A DNA stretch of 64,000 nucleotides from Gimesia maris (GTDB lineage Bacteria; Planctomycetota; Planctomycetia; Planctomycetales; Planctomycetaceae), in assembly GCF_008298035.1 (NCBI RefSeq), contig NZ_CP042910.1, positions 4,913,001 through 4,977,000 on the forward strand, read 5' to 3'. The stretch's first letter is position 1. Each line of letters starts with the position of its first letter. The notes beneath the pieces are model-generated. The model had not been told where the DNA came from. It ran no database searches and saw nothing but the letters and a program-made list of their open reading frames with translations. This document shows, piece after piece, positions 27,295 through 36,724 of the stretch. A program made the translations under genes and the position numbers.

Positions 27295-28440
27295 TTACTC
27301 CTGCTTCGCATCAGGGCCGACGTCAGCGGGTTTCAATCGCTTGAGTTGTGGCTTACCCGTGCGACGGGTGTTTTTGATCTTGATATTCTCCGGCAACAGC
27401 GTGCGCGAACGGCTGCCCAGGCCGTGCCCCTGGACGATTTCTTCTCCCGCGTTATCGATCAGCGTGTTACCTTCGATAAGGACGTTCTGGACCTGTGCAT
27501 GTTGATTCAACTTCGGGTTCTGCACTCCCGCACTTAATGCAATCGCGCCGTCGATTCGATCCCCTACCCCTTCAATGTGATTGCCGATGATTTGATGCCC
27601 TGTGCCGACAACGCGAATGCCGCCCGAATGGCGATCGCCGTCTCCCAGAATGAGATTATCGCGAACGATGCAGTTGTTGCCGTGCCGCAATGTCAGAGCG
27701 CCGGCGCAGCCGACAATGGTATTACGTTCGTAAATATTGTCGCAGGACTTGTTGGAGATGAGTTCCACTTCGCCGTCGCAGTTTTCGAACAGGTTCTCAG
27801 CAACGACACATTGCGCAGATTTCATGGAGGTTTCACTGGTACCAATCCGCAGTGTTTCAAAGCCGTTGCCGTTCCCCTGCAGACGGTTCAGAAAGTGATT
27901 GTGATCGATGCGGTGCCGTCCCACTTCTCCGTCTTCATCGAGCCAGACCACCAGTGTGGTGCCGGAATGCTTCTGACCTTCAAACCGGCAATGATCCACG
28001 CGATGATGATGGCCGTACAGACTGAGCCACTGATACCGGGTCTCGATATTTTCAGGATTATAGTTGTCTATGATGCAGCGGGTCACCCGGTTGTGTGCAC
28101 CCCGCACACGGATGACATGCCCTGTCTTCAGACTGCCGTTCCGAAACGTAAATCCGTCGAGAACCACATATTCGCCCAGCAGATTCAGTTCCGACGCACC
28201 CGTGAACGCGACCTGTGACTGCACGGTAATCGGTTTTGCTTCCGTTCCCTTGAGTATGAGTTTGATTTTGACATCGGACCAGTCAGCGCCGACGATCTTG
28301 ATGACGTCTCCCGGCTGGGCCGACTTCACAGCAGATTGCAATGCGGCCGGCGTTTCCACGCGGACCTCTTCCGTATTCGCGATGCTGTGACAGACTGCCA
28401 GGAGAAGAACAGTCAAGAACACACAGAGTTGTTTTAGCAT
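27295..28440 (-). CDS. polysaccharide lyase family 6-like parallel beta-helix protein
   Basis: About 381 residues, with a signal peptide (MLKQLCVFLTVLLLAVCHSI) from the chosen start; the frame can extend to 28494 with weaker support. The body is a right-handed beta-helix with many repeated rungs. The PL6 (alginate lyase/chondroitinase B) signature is visible: SNKSCDNIYERNT and LTLRHGN, where the Lys and Arg correspond to the catalytic pair of chondroitinase B. It is expected to cleave uronic-acid polysaccharides such as alginate or dermatan outside the cell, fitting a marine-type planctomycete. Confidence 0.85.
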   Translation of the reverse strand: MLKQLCVFLTVLLLAVCHSIANTEEVRVETPAALQSAVKSAQPGDVIKIVGADWSDVKIKLILKGTEAKPITVQSQVAFTGASELNLLGEYVVLDGFTFRNGSLKTGHVIRVRGAHNRVTRCIIDNYNPENIETRYQWLSLYGHHHRVDHCRFEGQKHSGTTLVVWLDEDGEVGRHRIDHNHFLNRLQGNGNGFETLRIGTSETSMKSAQCVVAENLFENCDGEVELISNKSCDNIYERNTIVGCAGALTLRHGNNCIVRDNLILGDGDRHSGGIRVVGTGHQIIGNHIEGVGDRIDGAIALSAGVQNPKLNQHAQVQNVLIEGNTLIDNAGEEIVQGHGLGSRSRTLLPENIKIKNTRRTGKPQLKRLKPADVGPDAKQE

Positions 28441-28539
28441 TTTAACTATTCTCTGTAACATATGTCTCATCAAGAAAAACATTCGGCTGTGCACTACCTT
28501 CAGCTCGATATTCGACTTAAATTCAATTCACGAGGTTCC

Positions 28540-29019
28540 CTACTCCGCCTTCACTCTCTCGAACGTCACCAGAATATGCTGATTCTCAGCGGTCGAAGAA
28601 AATTCTGTCGGACGGTTCCGACCGGCAGGTGCGAAACACAGCTTGCGGGTATTCTTTTTGAGTTCGTAGATACCCAGCAGCGTTTGTCCCTGATCCTGCC
28701 CTGAAGTTGGCATGAAGTCGATTGTCCTGGGTTTCTGTGTCGGATCAATAGTGCTGGTTCCCTTGGCGACCTCGTTCCCTTCCGAGTGCAGGCTCCAGGT
28801 TCCATCCGCACCGTTGACTACGGTAAACTTACTGGCGTCTGCATCACCTGCTTTGTTACCATTGACTTCCAGGGTCTTGATCCTCCAGGTTCCTTCAATC
28901 AGCTTGTGGTCTTTTTTGATTGCGGCCTCTTTGGCATCGTCGGCAGAAGCAAGCGTAGTCATCGACATGAGTAGAGCGAGTGCTCCGACTAACAGATTTT
29001 TGAAATGAGCGCGTTTCAT
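28540..29019 (-). CDS. TIGR03067 domain protein (secreted)
   Basis: A 159-residue exported protein with a signal peptide (LLVGALALLMSMTTLASA) and the pattern of the planctomycete TIGR03067 family: KLIEGTWRIKTLEVNG early, then strand-rich repeats and RPTEFSSTAEN near the end. The family is lipocalin-like in size and widespread in Planctomycetes, with unknown function. Confidence 0.85.
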   Translation of the reverse strand: MKRAHFKNLLVGALALLMSMTTLASADDAKEAAIKKDHKLIEGTWRIKTLEVNGNKAGDADASKFTVVNGADGTWSLHSEGNEVAKGTSTIDPTQKPRTIDFMPTSGQDQGQTLLGIYELKKNTRKLCFAPAGRNRPTEFSSTAENQHILVTFERVKAE

Positions 29020-29165
29020 GATATTCCCCTGGGTAGAAGTCTAAATTAGCAGTCAACACACTTTGTACAACTCTCTATCCTAGAAGACCTGCAGGTGATC
29101 TACAATGTTTTTCATCACAGAAACCCAAAAGGGGGAGCCTTCAGAATCATGCCAGGGAACACAAC

Positions 29166-29498
29166 ATGACTGAGAAGAGTCCAGATGATTATCGCGAACC
29201 GCTGTCGAGCGAGGCCATCGCAGCATTAAGCGAAGAAGTCGCGGAACTGGTTGAATCTTGCCGGGGGATATTCGACCAGAATGAACTCGCGGGAGTCGAT
29301 CATTACCTTAACCATAATGAGCCGGAAATGGCGTTCGAAGGACTGTTAATTGATCTGATCAATGCCAACAGAGTTCCAGATTCTTTCGATTCAGATCAAT
29401 GGAAGAGGATCGCACAAACCGCCGGGTTACCTGCTGGCGGTGTATTTGATGAAGACATCTGGAACAAGTTTGGTATCTGGCTCGAAGATAAACAATAA
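29166..29498 (+). CDS. MafI-like immunity protein homologue (orphan)
   Basis: A 110-residue acidic cytoplasmic protein. The segment NELAGVDHYLNHNEPEMAFE resembles the core of MafI-type immunity proteins, which neutralise MafB toxins in Neisseria. No toxin gene is next to it. The resemblance was judged by eye; an alternative is an unrelated small helical protein. Confidence 0.5.
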   Translation: MTEKSPDDYREPLSSEAIAALSEEVAELVESCRGIFDQNELAGVDHYLNHNEPEMAFEGLLIDLINANRVPDSFDSDQWKRIAQTAGLPAGGVFDEDIWNKFGIWLEDKQ

Positions 29499-29555
29499 CG
29501 GATTCAGAATCTAAAGGTATCAGTTGCCTCAAACATCTGAACTTTCCCGAAATTA

Positions 29556-30536
29556 ATGAAAGCACTTAACATGCAGAGACTTTCTTCCCACCAGCTGACC
29601 CGCTGTAGCGTGTTGATCGTTATTTCAGTGGTCTGCCAGGTCTCATCAGGCCAGGAACCAACTTCCTCCGAAACACTTGACCGTCCGCTGCGGGTTCTGA
29701 CGGCGAACATCTGGAATTATGCAGAGCCGTACGAACTTCGCATGAAACTACTGCGCGAGCAGATCACCGCACTGCAGCCTGATCTGATCGGCTTTCAGGA
29801 AGCGGGCTGGAAACCGGAAGAAGAACACCAGGTCAAACAGTTGCTGCAGGGCTTGAACTACCATATCGAACATGAATCGGATGGTTCTGATAACAAAGAA
29901 CGCCGCCTGCTGGATGTCGCGGTCGCATCCCGCTGGCCTTTGAAACGCAAAGCATTTCATAGTCTGCCTGGCAGCGGGAAAGCCCTGGCGGTTGAAATCA
30001 CAGCACCACAGCCCATCGGGCGGCTGCTGTTCGTTTCCACATTCGGGACGGCGCGCTGGCAGTTTGACCGGGAACTCCAGCGCGAACGCGATGCCGTAGC
30101 GCTGGACCGTTTCATTCGTGAAATCAGCGATCCCAACGGCTTCCCGCCGATCATCGCCGGCGATTTCGACGCCACGCCTGACTCTGCCGGTATTCGTTAT
30201 CTCACCGGACTTCAAAGTCTGGATGGACACAGCACGCATTACTATGATGCGTGGAAAGCTGCGGGCAACCGGGGTGCGGGTCCTACGTGGACCACGCAGA
30301 ATCACTACGCGAAAAAGACCACCGAACAGTTCTGGCATCTGTCCGACCATCATCGTCGCATCGATTACATCTTCCTCGGTTCCCCTCACCATTTTCGCGG
30401 ATACGCACGCGTTGTCTCAACGCGCGTCGTACTCAATCAACCTGTCGGTAAAGACTGGCCCAGCGACCATTTCGGCGTTATGGCAGAGATCGCGACGACA
30501 CCAAAAGGCTCTGAAGCGACAGGCATCGACAAATAG
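29556..30536 (+). CDS. endonuclease/exonuclease/phosphatase family protein (secreted)
   Basis: A 326-residue EEP-fold protein with an N-terminal signal segment (CSVLIVISVVCQVSSG). The family motifs are in order: LTANIWN, LIGFQEAG with the metal-binding Glu, IIAGDFDATPDS, RIDYIFLG and PSDHFGV with the catalytic Asp-His. It hydrolyses phosphodiesters, of nucleic acid, inositol phosphate or lipid headgroups; the sequence does not decide which. Export suggests an extracellular nuclease or sphingomyelinase-like role. Confidence 0.85.
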   Translation: MKALNMQRLSSHQLTRCSVLIVISVVCQVSSGQEPTSSETLDRPLRVLTANIWNYAEPYELRMKLLREQITALQPDLIGFQEAGWKPEEEHQVKQLLQGLNYHIEHESDGSDNKERRLLDVAVASRWPLKRKAFHSLPGSGKALAVEITAPQPIGRLLFVSTFGTARWQFDRELQRERDAVALDRFIREISDPNGFPPIIAGDFDATPDSAGIRYLTGLQSLDGHSTHYYDAWKAAGNRGAGPTWTTQNHYAKKTTEQFWHLSDHHRRIDYIFLGSPHHFRGYARVVSTRVVLNQPVGKDWPSDHFGVMAEIATTPKGSEATGIDK

Positions 30537-30705
30537 CAATCATACAATTAACGCATTTTTCATGAGCCATGAACCAGCATCGTGCTTCCGTGGTCATTAC
30601 AATTACTGATCAGTTCGATCATCTATAGTTCGTGAAAACTGCGTCGACACGAAGAGGTCGACCTGCGATTTCGTTTCAAATTAAAAAGTAAGGTTCATTT
30701 CAATC

Positions 30706-31032
30706 ATGCGCTGGCATCTGATCGCAGGAATTGTGACTTCCCTGTTCGGCCTGTTTTTAATTGCGGGCGGCCTGTTGATGCTCGGTTCGCTGGTGTACTA
30801 CAATATTAAGCATGGGCCCATCGAATTCAGCAACGGTGAATACCCGGCGCTCGACAGCGTCGCACTCACCTGGAAAAACATATTAGGAGGCAGTGCCTTA
30901 CTGCTTACAGGCATCGGCCTGTCCATCGCGGGAGTCTGCTGGTTAAAACAAAAAACGCGCTACGGGCTGATCCTGTTTTTCTTTACGATGGTAGTGTCAG
31001 CGATCACGAGAGCATACATTCGGAATATGTAA
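30706..31032 (+). CDS. small membrane protein, hypothetical
   Basis: A 108-residue protein with three predicted membrane segments (about 5-30, 60-83 and 86-102). No family is recognised. It ends just before a structured intergenic element (31035-31095) and faces the methionine aminopeptidase gene. Confidence 0.65.
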   Translation: MRWHLIAGIVTSLFGLFLIAGGLLMLGSLVYYNIKHGPIEFSNGEYPALDSVALTWKNILGGSALLLTGIGLSIAGVCWLKQKTRYGLILFFFTMVVSAITRAYIRNM

Positions 31033-31034
31033 AG

Positions 31035-31095
31035 CCATTCAGCCTATGCTTGGGAGCATCAGCGACGACCGATAGATATAATCGGTGCTGAATGG
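31035..31095. other. three-way-junction-like structured intergenic element
   Basis: An outer stem CCATTCAGC (31035-31043) pairs with GCTGAATGG (31087-31095). Inside are two hairpins: ATGCT/AGCAT (31046-31050 with 31055-31059, loop TGGG) and ACCGAT/ATCGGT (31068-31073 with 31081-31086). All three stems are perfect. It lies between two convergent genes and could be a bidirectional terminator-like or repeat-derived element. Confidence 0.55.
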
Positions 31096-31113
31096 AATGT
31101 CTTAGCCAGCGGT

Positions 31114-31860
31114 TCAAACCACCGTCAGCAGGATTGGCTTGCCCTTCGTAATGACCAGGGTATGCTCGAACTGGGCTGACAAGTTTCCTGCCTCCCCTGC
31201 CAGGGTCCAGCCGTCATTGCCTTCCGTGACGATTCTGCTTTTCGTTGACAGGAAAGGCTCAATGGTAATGACGAGCCCTTCATGCAAAACCCTGGTATCT
31301 CCTGGTACAAAATAACCGGGAATCTCACCAGGTTCCTCGTGCAGACCTCGCCCGACACCATGGCTACACAGATTGCGAATGATGCGAAAACCGGTTTGTT
31401 TCGCGACTTTCTGAATCGATTTCCCGATCCCATTCAGTGGACGTCCTGCCCTTGCAGCGTGACAGGCCTCGGTTAAAGCCATCTGTGTAGAAGCGATTAA
31501 TTTGTCTTTGAGAGGATTACCCGGAGGCACAACGAAGGTGCCGCCCGTGTCTGCAAAATAGCCGTTCTTCTCAGCAGAGACATCAATGTTGACGACATCT
31601 CCTGGCTGAATCACCCGCTTTCCGGGAATCCCATGCGCGGCTTCTTCATTGACGCTGATGCAGGTATAACCGGGAAAATTGTATGTCAGTTTTGGAGCGG
31701 ACCTGGCCCCGTGAGCTTCCAGCAACGCTTTCCCCACCAGATCCAGTTCACCTGTGGTCACGCCCGGTTGTGTACAGGCCATCATTTCCTGCAGGGTAAT
31801 CGCGACGATTCGGCCGATCTTTCTTAATTCCCTCAGGTCTTTTGCAGTTTCGATTGTCAC
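31114..31860 (-). CDS. map: type I methionine aminopeptidase
   Basis: A 248-residue enzyme from the GTG at 31860, chosen because GAGG lies about 8 bases upstream and the resulting N-terminus (TIETAKDLRELRKIGRIV) and length match type I enzymes; a frame from 31902 is possible. It removes initiator methionine from nascent proteins. The five metal ligands are present: Asp in VVNIDVS, Asp in FADTGG, His in CSHGVGRG, Glu in TIEPF and Glu in QFEHT. No N-terminal zinc-finger extension. It is probably a second copy beside a ribosomal-operon enzyme, which cannot be seen here. Confidence 0.92.
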   Translation of the reverse strand: MTIETAKDLRELRKIGRIVAITLQEMMACTQPGVTTGELDLVGKALLEAHGARSAPKLTYNFPGYTCISVNEEAAHGIPGKRVIQPGDVVNIDVSAEKNGYFADTGGTFVVPPGNPLKDKLIASTQMALTEACHAARAGRPLNGIGKSIQKVAKQTGFRIIRNLCSHGVGRGLHEEPGEIPGYFVPGDTRVLHEGLVITIEPFLSTKSRIVTEGNDGWTLAGEAGNLSAQFEHTLVITKGKPILLTVV

Positions 31861-31920
31861 GAAATATTCCTCATTCGTTTTTAAACCAGTAATCCAGTAC
31901 ACGACTTTAGCATAATCAGA

Positions 31921-32355
31921 TCAAGTCGCAAACAGCTGCGTTTCGATATCTTTGAAGGCTTTGAATTCCAGGGCATTGCCGCTGGGATCCAGAAAGAACA
32001 TCGTCGCCTGTTCCCCCGGCAGACCGGCAAAGCGAATGTAGGGTTCAATCACGAATTCTATATCCTGTTCGCGCAGTCGATCCGCCAGCGAATTCCAGCG
32101 ATCGATCGTCAGCACCACGCCAAAGTGGGGAACAGGCACGCCATGACCGTCAACAGGATTGGCGTGCGAAGCGATTTTCCCCTCGGGTCCCAAAGTCGGA
32201 TTCAGATGGCAGACGACCTGGTGACCGAAGAAATTGAAATCGACCCACGTCTCGGCACTGCGGCCTTCACCACAGCCCAGCAGTCCGCCATAAAAGGCTC
32301 TGGCTTCAGCAATGTCACGTACCTGAAAGGCAAGATGAAACGGATCAACGGGCAT
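31921..32355 (-). CDS. VOC (glyoxalase/dioxygenase superfamily) protein
   Basis: A 144-residue protein with the paired beta-alpha-beta-beta-beta units of the VOC superfamily: [19 protein letters not shown] at the start, then [12 protein letters not shown] and [15 protein letters not shown] with the metal-ligand Glu near the end. These are metal-dependent lyases, dioxygenases or resistance proteins; the substrate is not evident. It ends 60 bases before the aminopeptidase gene start on the same strand. Confidence 0.85.
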   Translation of the reverse strand: MPVDPFHLAFQVRDIAEARAFYGGLLGCGEGRSAETWVDFNFFGHQVVCHLNPTLGPEGKIASHANPVDGHGVPVPHFGVVLTIDRWNSLADRLREQDIEFVIEPYIRFAGLPGEQATMFFLDPSGNALEFKAFKDIETQLFAT

Positions 32356-32447
32356 AAGAAGTCTCGGCTGCTGGAGATAGTAGGAAGAAAACCTGTGACA
32401 TCAATTTAACAGGCACATGCGACAGCAGCAAGAAAAAGAGACAATCG

Positions 32448-33659
32448 TCACTCCCCTGCCCGGATCCCTTTAGCTTTGGAAATCAGAAAGTCTTCCAGTG
32501 AATCATACGGACTCTTTTCAGCAGGCATGCCAGGCGCCGTCACCGTACATTCCAGCCCCTGCGCGTCCATCGCTTCCTTCAACTTGAGCCCCAATAGTAC
32601 ATGGTGGACCCAGATAGCCGATTCCGTATCGCGTGTAACTTTGGAATCAGGACGGCTATACGTCATATAAACACTTACGCGATCATCACTGTCCAGATGA
32701 CTGATCGGCGACGCATCCTGCATCAAGGCTTTGACGGCAAGTTTATTAATGTCCGCCTCACCTTCAATATGATAGAAGGCCGGCATCGCAGGCCCCATGG
32801 CCAGATCAGGAATGCCAAACCATTTTCGAAAGGTATGAATATCATAGGTGGGCTGGCCATTCATTGCCCCCGCTGCCAGGACGCGTGTTGATTGACGGGC
32901 GATCGGATCATCACTGTCCGGATCGGCCAGGTCATCATGAAAGGCGAGCCACAGGCTGATCCCGGCTCCCGCAGAACCACCAAAGCAGACCACGCGTTCC
33001 GGGTCAATATTCCATTCTTTCGCGCGATGTCGAATGGTCTGCAAGCCGCGGGCAGCATCGTGCATCTGCATGGGATACGGCCCCGTATCGGTCAGGCGAT
33101 AATTCATCGCCGCGACAGCCACGCCCGCTTTGTGACAGGTTTCCACCAGCCCCCGTTTCAACAGCGATTTATCTCCCCCGCGAAAACCGCCGCCATGAAT
33201 AAAGAGAACCAGCGGAGTCGGTTTCTTCGTATCGGGAACCGGCCAGAGATCAAACCGCTGCAATGGATGATCGCCATAAGCAACATCAGGCACGGTCGCA
33301 ACGACCTTGGGCACATTGCCACGTCGCGTTCGCGGCGTCCCTTTCTTCTGGTTGGCAGCCCGAAATTTTCGTAATTCGTCCCCACTCAACTTTCCATCTT
33401 TGTCCAGATCGGCCTCGGGAAATCGCTGCAGCATGCGTTTGAGTCGCGCCTGCATTTCCGGACTGTTCTGCTGTTTTTTCACATGCGCCGCCAATTCACG
33501 GGCAGACAGAACTCCGTCTTTATTGGTATCGCTTTCAGGAAACCGTTTTAACAGCGCTGCGCGACGTGAGTCTCTATCACCGGCTACCTGTTTCGGCTCC
33601 TGACTGAATGTGGTTGTACATGAAAATAAACAAATTGAAATGATGATGTAATGTTTCAT
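32448..33659 (-). CDS. EF-hand alpha/beta-hydrolase (esterase/lipase-like), secreted
   Basis: A 403-residue exported protein with signal peptide (IIISICLFSCTTTFS). Two EF-hand calcium loops follow (DTNKDGVLSARE and DLDKDGKLSGDE, about residues 44-100), then a hormone-sensitive-lipase-like alpha/beta hydrolase with the oxyanion motif HGGGFRGG and nucleophile elbow GGSAGAG. Planctomycetes often fuse EF-hands to such esterases. It probably acts on acetylated polysaccharides or other esters outside the cytoplasm. Confidence 0.85.
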   Translation of the reverse strand: MKHYIIISICLFSCTTTFSQEPKQVAGDRDSRRAALLKRFPESDTNKDGVLSARELAAHVKKQQNSPEMQARLKRMLQRFPEADLDKDGKLSGDELRKFRAANQKKGTPRTRRGNVPKVVATVPDVAYGDHPLQRFDLWPVPDTKKPTPLVLFIHGGGFRGGDKSLLKRGLVETCHKAGVAVAAMNYRLTDTGPYPMQMHDAARGLQTIRHRAKEWNIDPERVVCFGGSAGAGISLWLAFHDDLADPDSDDPIARQSTRVLAAGAMNGQPTYDIHTFRKWFGIPDLAMGPAMPAFYHIEGEADINKLAVKALMQDASPISHLDSDDRVSVYMTYSRPDSKVTRDTESAIWVHHVLLGLKLKEAMDAQGLECTVTAPGMPAEKSPYDSLEDFLISKAKGIRAGE

Positions 33660-33950
33660 GCTGTTATTAACCCCAAACGACTGATCTGGTTTCGTGATTC
33701 ATTCACATTTTTCAAATCAAAGATGTCTGTTCCCGTGACCAGACGGACAATGTCTGCCATTTTTAATCAGAAACCATACCTGGATAATACATTCTTCACC
33801 GGACTAAAGAGCTTGTTGTCTTCTAACAATCCTACTTTTTGCAATATTATTTCAGTGTGAGATAGAATATACAATACACCAGTGTTGAGGACTCAATCAT
33901 CAGAAGTCCTGTTGATCAAGCTTGTGTCTATTCCGCTCCAGGGTTAAAGC

Positions 33951-34385
33951 ATGTCAGAACAGAATCTCGATGCTGATTTCCAACAAAAGTCGTCGCTACC
34001 AGTCGACTTTCGGAGATTGCTGATAGTTCTGGCACTCATACTTCTGGCTGGAGCGCTCTCGCATTACTGGCAGGGTGCCATAATTTGCCTGGGCGCCTCC
34101 GTTGGCATGTTTCTGGCAGAACGATCTGGTTCCAGTCGCAGGCGGGAATTTCTGTTCCTGCTGGGTATCCCGCTGCTGTCTTACTGGCTGGTGCTCATGT
34201 CCACATTTCTGTTGCATTCGGATGGAGTCACTGCAGGCCAGATCAGCCTGTGGGCAGTGATTGGTCTCTGTACCGGGATTGTTCCAGCGGCCCTGTCCGT
34301 GGTGGTTCTCAGTATTGCTTCCGCTCTGATTGATAAACTGACGGGACTGCGTCTGTTGAAATATCACTGGAATCATAATCATTAA
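33951..34385 (+). CDS. small polytopic membrane protein, hypothetical
   Basis: A 144-residue protein with four predicted membrane segments after a polar 20-residue N-terminus (segments near 22-38, 42-58, 65-87 and 97-126). No family recognised. It is convergent with the potassium-channel gene. Confidence 0.65.
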   Translation: MSEQNLDADFQQKSSLPVDFRRLLIVLALILLAGALSHYWQGAIICLGASVGMFLAERSGSSRRREFLFLLGIPLLSYWLVLMSTFLLHSDGVTAGQISLWAVIGLCTGIVPAALSVVVLSIASALIDKLTGLRLLKYHWNHNH

Positions 34386-34439
34386 CGGACAATCAAGAGA
34401 CTACTCAATCATAATACATTGCTCCTCACAGGTTTGCTC

Positions 34440-34808
34440 TTAAGAGGCCTGGTCTTCACGTTCGATTTCAAAATGTCGCACCGCGGTATCATTCAGCGCA
34501 CGGGTGGCAATCGCGACGGAAAGCCCCACCGCCAGCATGCCGATCAGGCCAATTCCGACACTCACGATTTTTCCGATGGTCGTCTCAGGAGTGATATCAC
34601 CATAGCCGATGGTCAAACCGGTGATGCAGGTAAAGTAAATCGCATCCCCAAAATCGATATTCTCATATCTCCAGATCAGAATCGCTCCCAGGAAAAGAAT
34701 CAGGAGCAACCCGTAGATAATCTCCTGAATATATGACGCATAACGCCTGAAAGCAGAGAGAAATTCGAGAAACAGAGGCAAGCGTTTTTCGAGCAGATGG
34801 CGTAACAT
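34440..34808 (-). CDS. two-TM potassium channel family protein
   Basis: A 122-residue ion channel subunit. The selectivity filter TIGYGD is present between two membrane helices (IIYGLLLILFLGAIL and IVSVGIGLIGMLAVGL), the pore layout of Kch/KcsA-type channels. The ATG at 34808 was preferred over an upstream TTG. No cytoplasmic RCK domain is present. Four subunits would form the pore in the cytoplasmic membrane. Confidence 0.85.
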   Translation of the reverse strand: MLRHLLEKRLPLFLEFLSAFRRYASYIQEIIYGLLLILFLGAILIWRYENIDFGDAIYFTCITGLTIGYGDITPETTIGKIVSVGIGLIGMLAVGLSVAIATRALNDTAVRHFEIEREDQAS

Positions 34809-34988
34809 GGGGCACTTTTCATTTTGCAAGTATGAGAAAGAGAATCACAGACAGGCAATAGTCTGACTGTCGCTGATACGAATTCAATCCGGGTGACATG
34901 TTGTAGAGGTAAGATAAACTCCTGCCACCGCTCCAACAAGCTTACCCGAACAACTCAAGTCCAGAACAAGGTCATTGAGCTCTCAGTA

Positions 34989-36536
34989 TCAATCAGTACT
35001 GCGACCTGCCTTCACGTATTGTTTCAACAGTGCATGCATCTGTTTGACTTTCTCAGGGTGTTTTGCTGAAACGTCAGTCGACTCGGCAATATCCTTGTCC
35101 AGATCATATAGCTGATATTTCACGGGAACACGCGCATCCAGAACTTCTTCCACCGTTTTCGGTCCTTTGATAATCAGCTTAAACGCTCCCTGGCGGACGG
35201 CGAAGTGGCCGTTGTGATGATTGTGGATGATCGCTTTGTGAAACGAAACAGGCCGCGATGCACCTGTTAATGCCGGATAGAAACTGACGCCGTCTTCAGC
35301 AGTGTTGCTGTCTAACTTGACGTTCAACATTTCCGCCAGTGTGGGCAGCACATCGTTGAAGACAATCGTCGTCGCACACTCTTCTCCCGGTTTGATTTTC
35401 GCAGCCCAGCGGACGATAAACGGTACCCGGTGCCCCCCTTCTTCGAGGCCCCCCTTCCAGCCGCTGCACGGGCCGGTACTGTCGTGACCATAAATCTGCG
35501 TGTCTCCCCGCACCCAGCGCTGGGGATAGCCGCGCGTCCGATCAACGGGTCCGTTATCGCTGGTGAAGAAAATCAAAGTGTTGTCTGCGATACCCAGGTC
35601 TTTGAGTTTCTGCAGCAGCCGTCCCACATGAAAATCGAGTTCGACGACGAAATCGCCGTACGTCCCCGCCTGACTTTTACCGACGAATTCCTGGTTGGGA
35701 ACAATCGGATTGTGGGGCGTCGTCATCGCGTAATACAGGAAGAACGGTTGATCGGGTTTCGAGCGGACCGCGGTCTCCACAAACTCGCACGCTTTGTTCG
35801 AAAGCGTCGGCACCAGACGATCCATCGTATACCCCTCGGCAATGATGTTATCGTCCCGGCCATACCATTCGCCAAACTTCTCCTTTGCCTCGGCAGTCGT
35901 CAATGTGGGAATGACTGCCGCCCGGTTATTCACAATGAACGTCGACGGATTCATCTCCGCGGAACCGGCGGTGCCGAACGAGTAGGCGAACCCATAATCT
36001 TTCGGCCCCTTTAATGCGGGAGCAGCGAAGTCGATGTTTTTGAAGTTCTGGTAATTGGGATCGACGCGAATCTGTACCCGTGCGCTTTCGTCCCGCAGCT
36101 TCCAGTCAATTCCCTGATGCCATTTCCCGACCAGCCCGGTCTGATAACCGGCGTCCTGCATCAGATTCGCAATCGTCCTGCGTCCCGGTTCAATCAACGT
36201 GCCAGCGAAGTTAGCGAGATTGCCCCCCGATCCCAGTCGCGTCCGCCACATGTAGCGACCCGTAAGCAGGCCATAGCGGGAAGGCACACAATACGATCCC
36301 GCTGCATGCGCGTCAGTAAAGACCAGGCTCTGCCGCGCAAACTGATCGAGATTCGGAGTCGGTATGCGGCTACCTTTGTTTAGAGCAGTGACGTCACCGT
36401 AACCCATGTCATCCGCCAGTATGATGACCACATTCGGTCGGTTCGGTTTATCAGCTGCTGCGGAAAGCGGCGTTGGTGATGCGGCAAGCAACAACAGAAT
36501 CAGGCAGCAGGTCGGGATGACTAAAGGAGTTCGCAT
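34989..36536 (-). CDS. sulfatase (formylglycine-type arylsulfatase)
   Basis: A 515-residue secreted sulfatase. The ATG at 36536 was chosen because it starts a clear signal peptide and GAGG precedes it; the open frame continues to 36629. The N-terminal metal motif NVVIILADDMGYGD and the formylglycine motif CVPSRYGLLTG are present, the Cys being modified by a formylglycine-generating enzyme. It hydrolyses sulfate esters, likely of algal polysaccharides. Planctomycetes are unusually rich in these. No polysaccharide-utilisation partner is directly next to it. Confidence 0.92.
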   Translation of the reverse strand: MRTPLVIPTCCLILLLLAASPTPLSAAADKPNRPNVVIILADDMGYGDVTALNKGSRIPTPNLDQFARQSLVFTDAHAAGSYCVPSRYGLLTGRYMWRTRLGSGGNLANFAGTLIEPGRRTIANLMQDAGYQTGLVGKWHQGIDWKLRDESARVQIRVDPNYQNFKNIDFAAPALKGPKDYGFAYSFGTAGSAEMNPSTFIVNNRAAVIPTLTTAEAKEKFGEWYGRDDNIIAEGYTMDRLVPTLSNKACEFVETAVRSKPDQPFFLYYAMTTPHNPIVPNQEFVGKSQAGTYGDFVVELDFHVGRLLQKLKDLGIADNTLIFFTSDNGPVDRTRGYPQRWVRGDTQIYGHDSTGPCSGWKGGLEEGGHRVPFIVRWAAKIKPGEECATTIVFNDVLPTLAEMLNVKLDSNTAEDGVSFYPALTGASRPVSFHKAIIHNHHNGHFAVRQGAFKLIIKGPKTVEEVLDARVPVKYQLYDLDKDIAESTDVSAKHPEKVKQMHALLKQYVKAGRSTD

Positions 36537-36724
36537 GATAATTTCCTCAGCTGTGCGCCTGTTGCGAGCATGAAGTGCTTTAATTTGTCCTATCAATAGA
36601 CTACAAACAAATGAGATGAAAGGGAACAAATCAGGCAGACAAACCTGACTTCATCATACTGAGGGGATCTCGTCCAGTATTATCGAACCCAGCCTATTTT
36701 TAAGGCTACTTTTTTCCTACTGCC

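Noticed and set aside
33651-33860. A 69-codon plus-strand frame between the esterase and the small membrane protein
   Set aside because: No domain or ribosome-binding site; the region is a plain AT-rich divergent promoter region.
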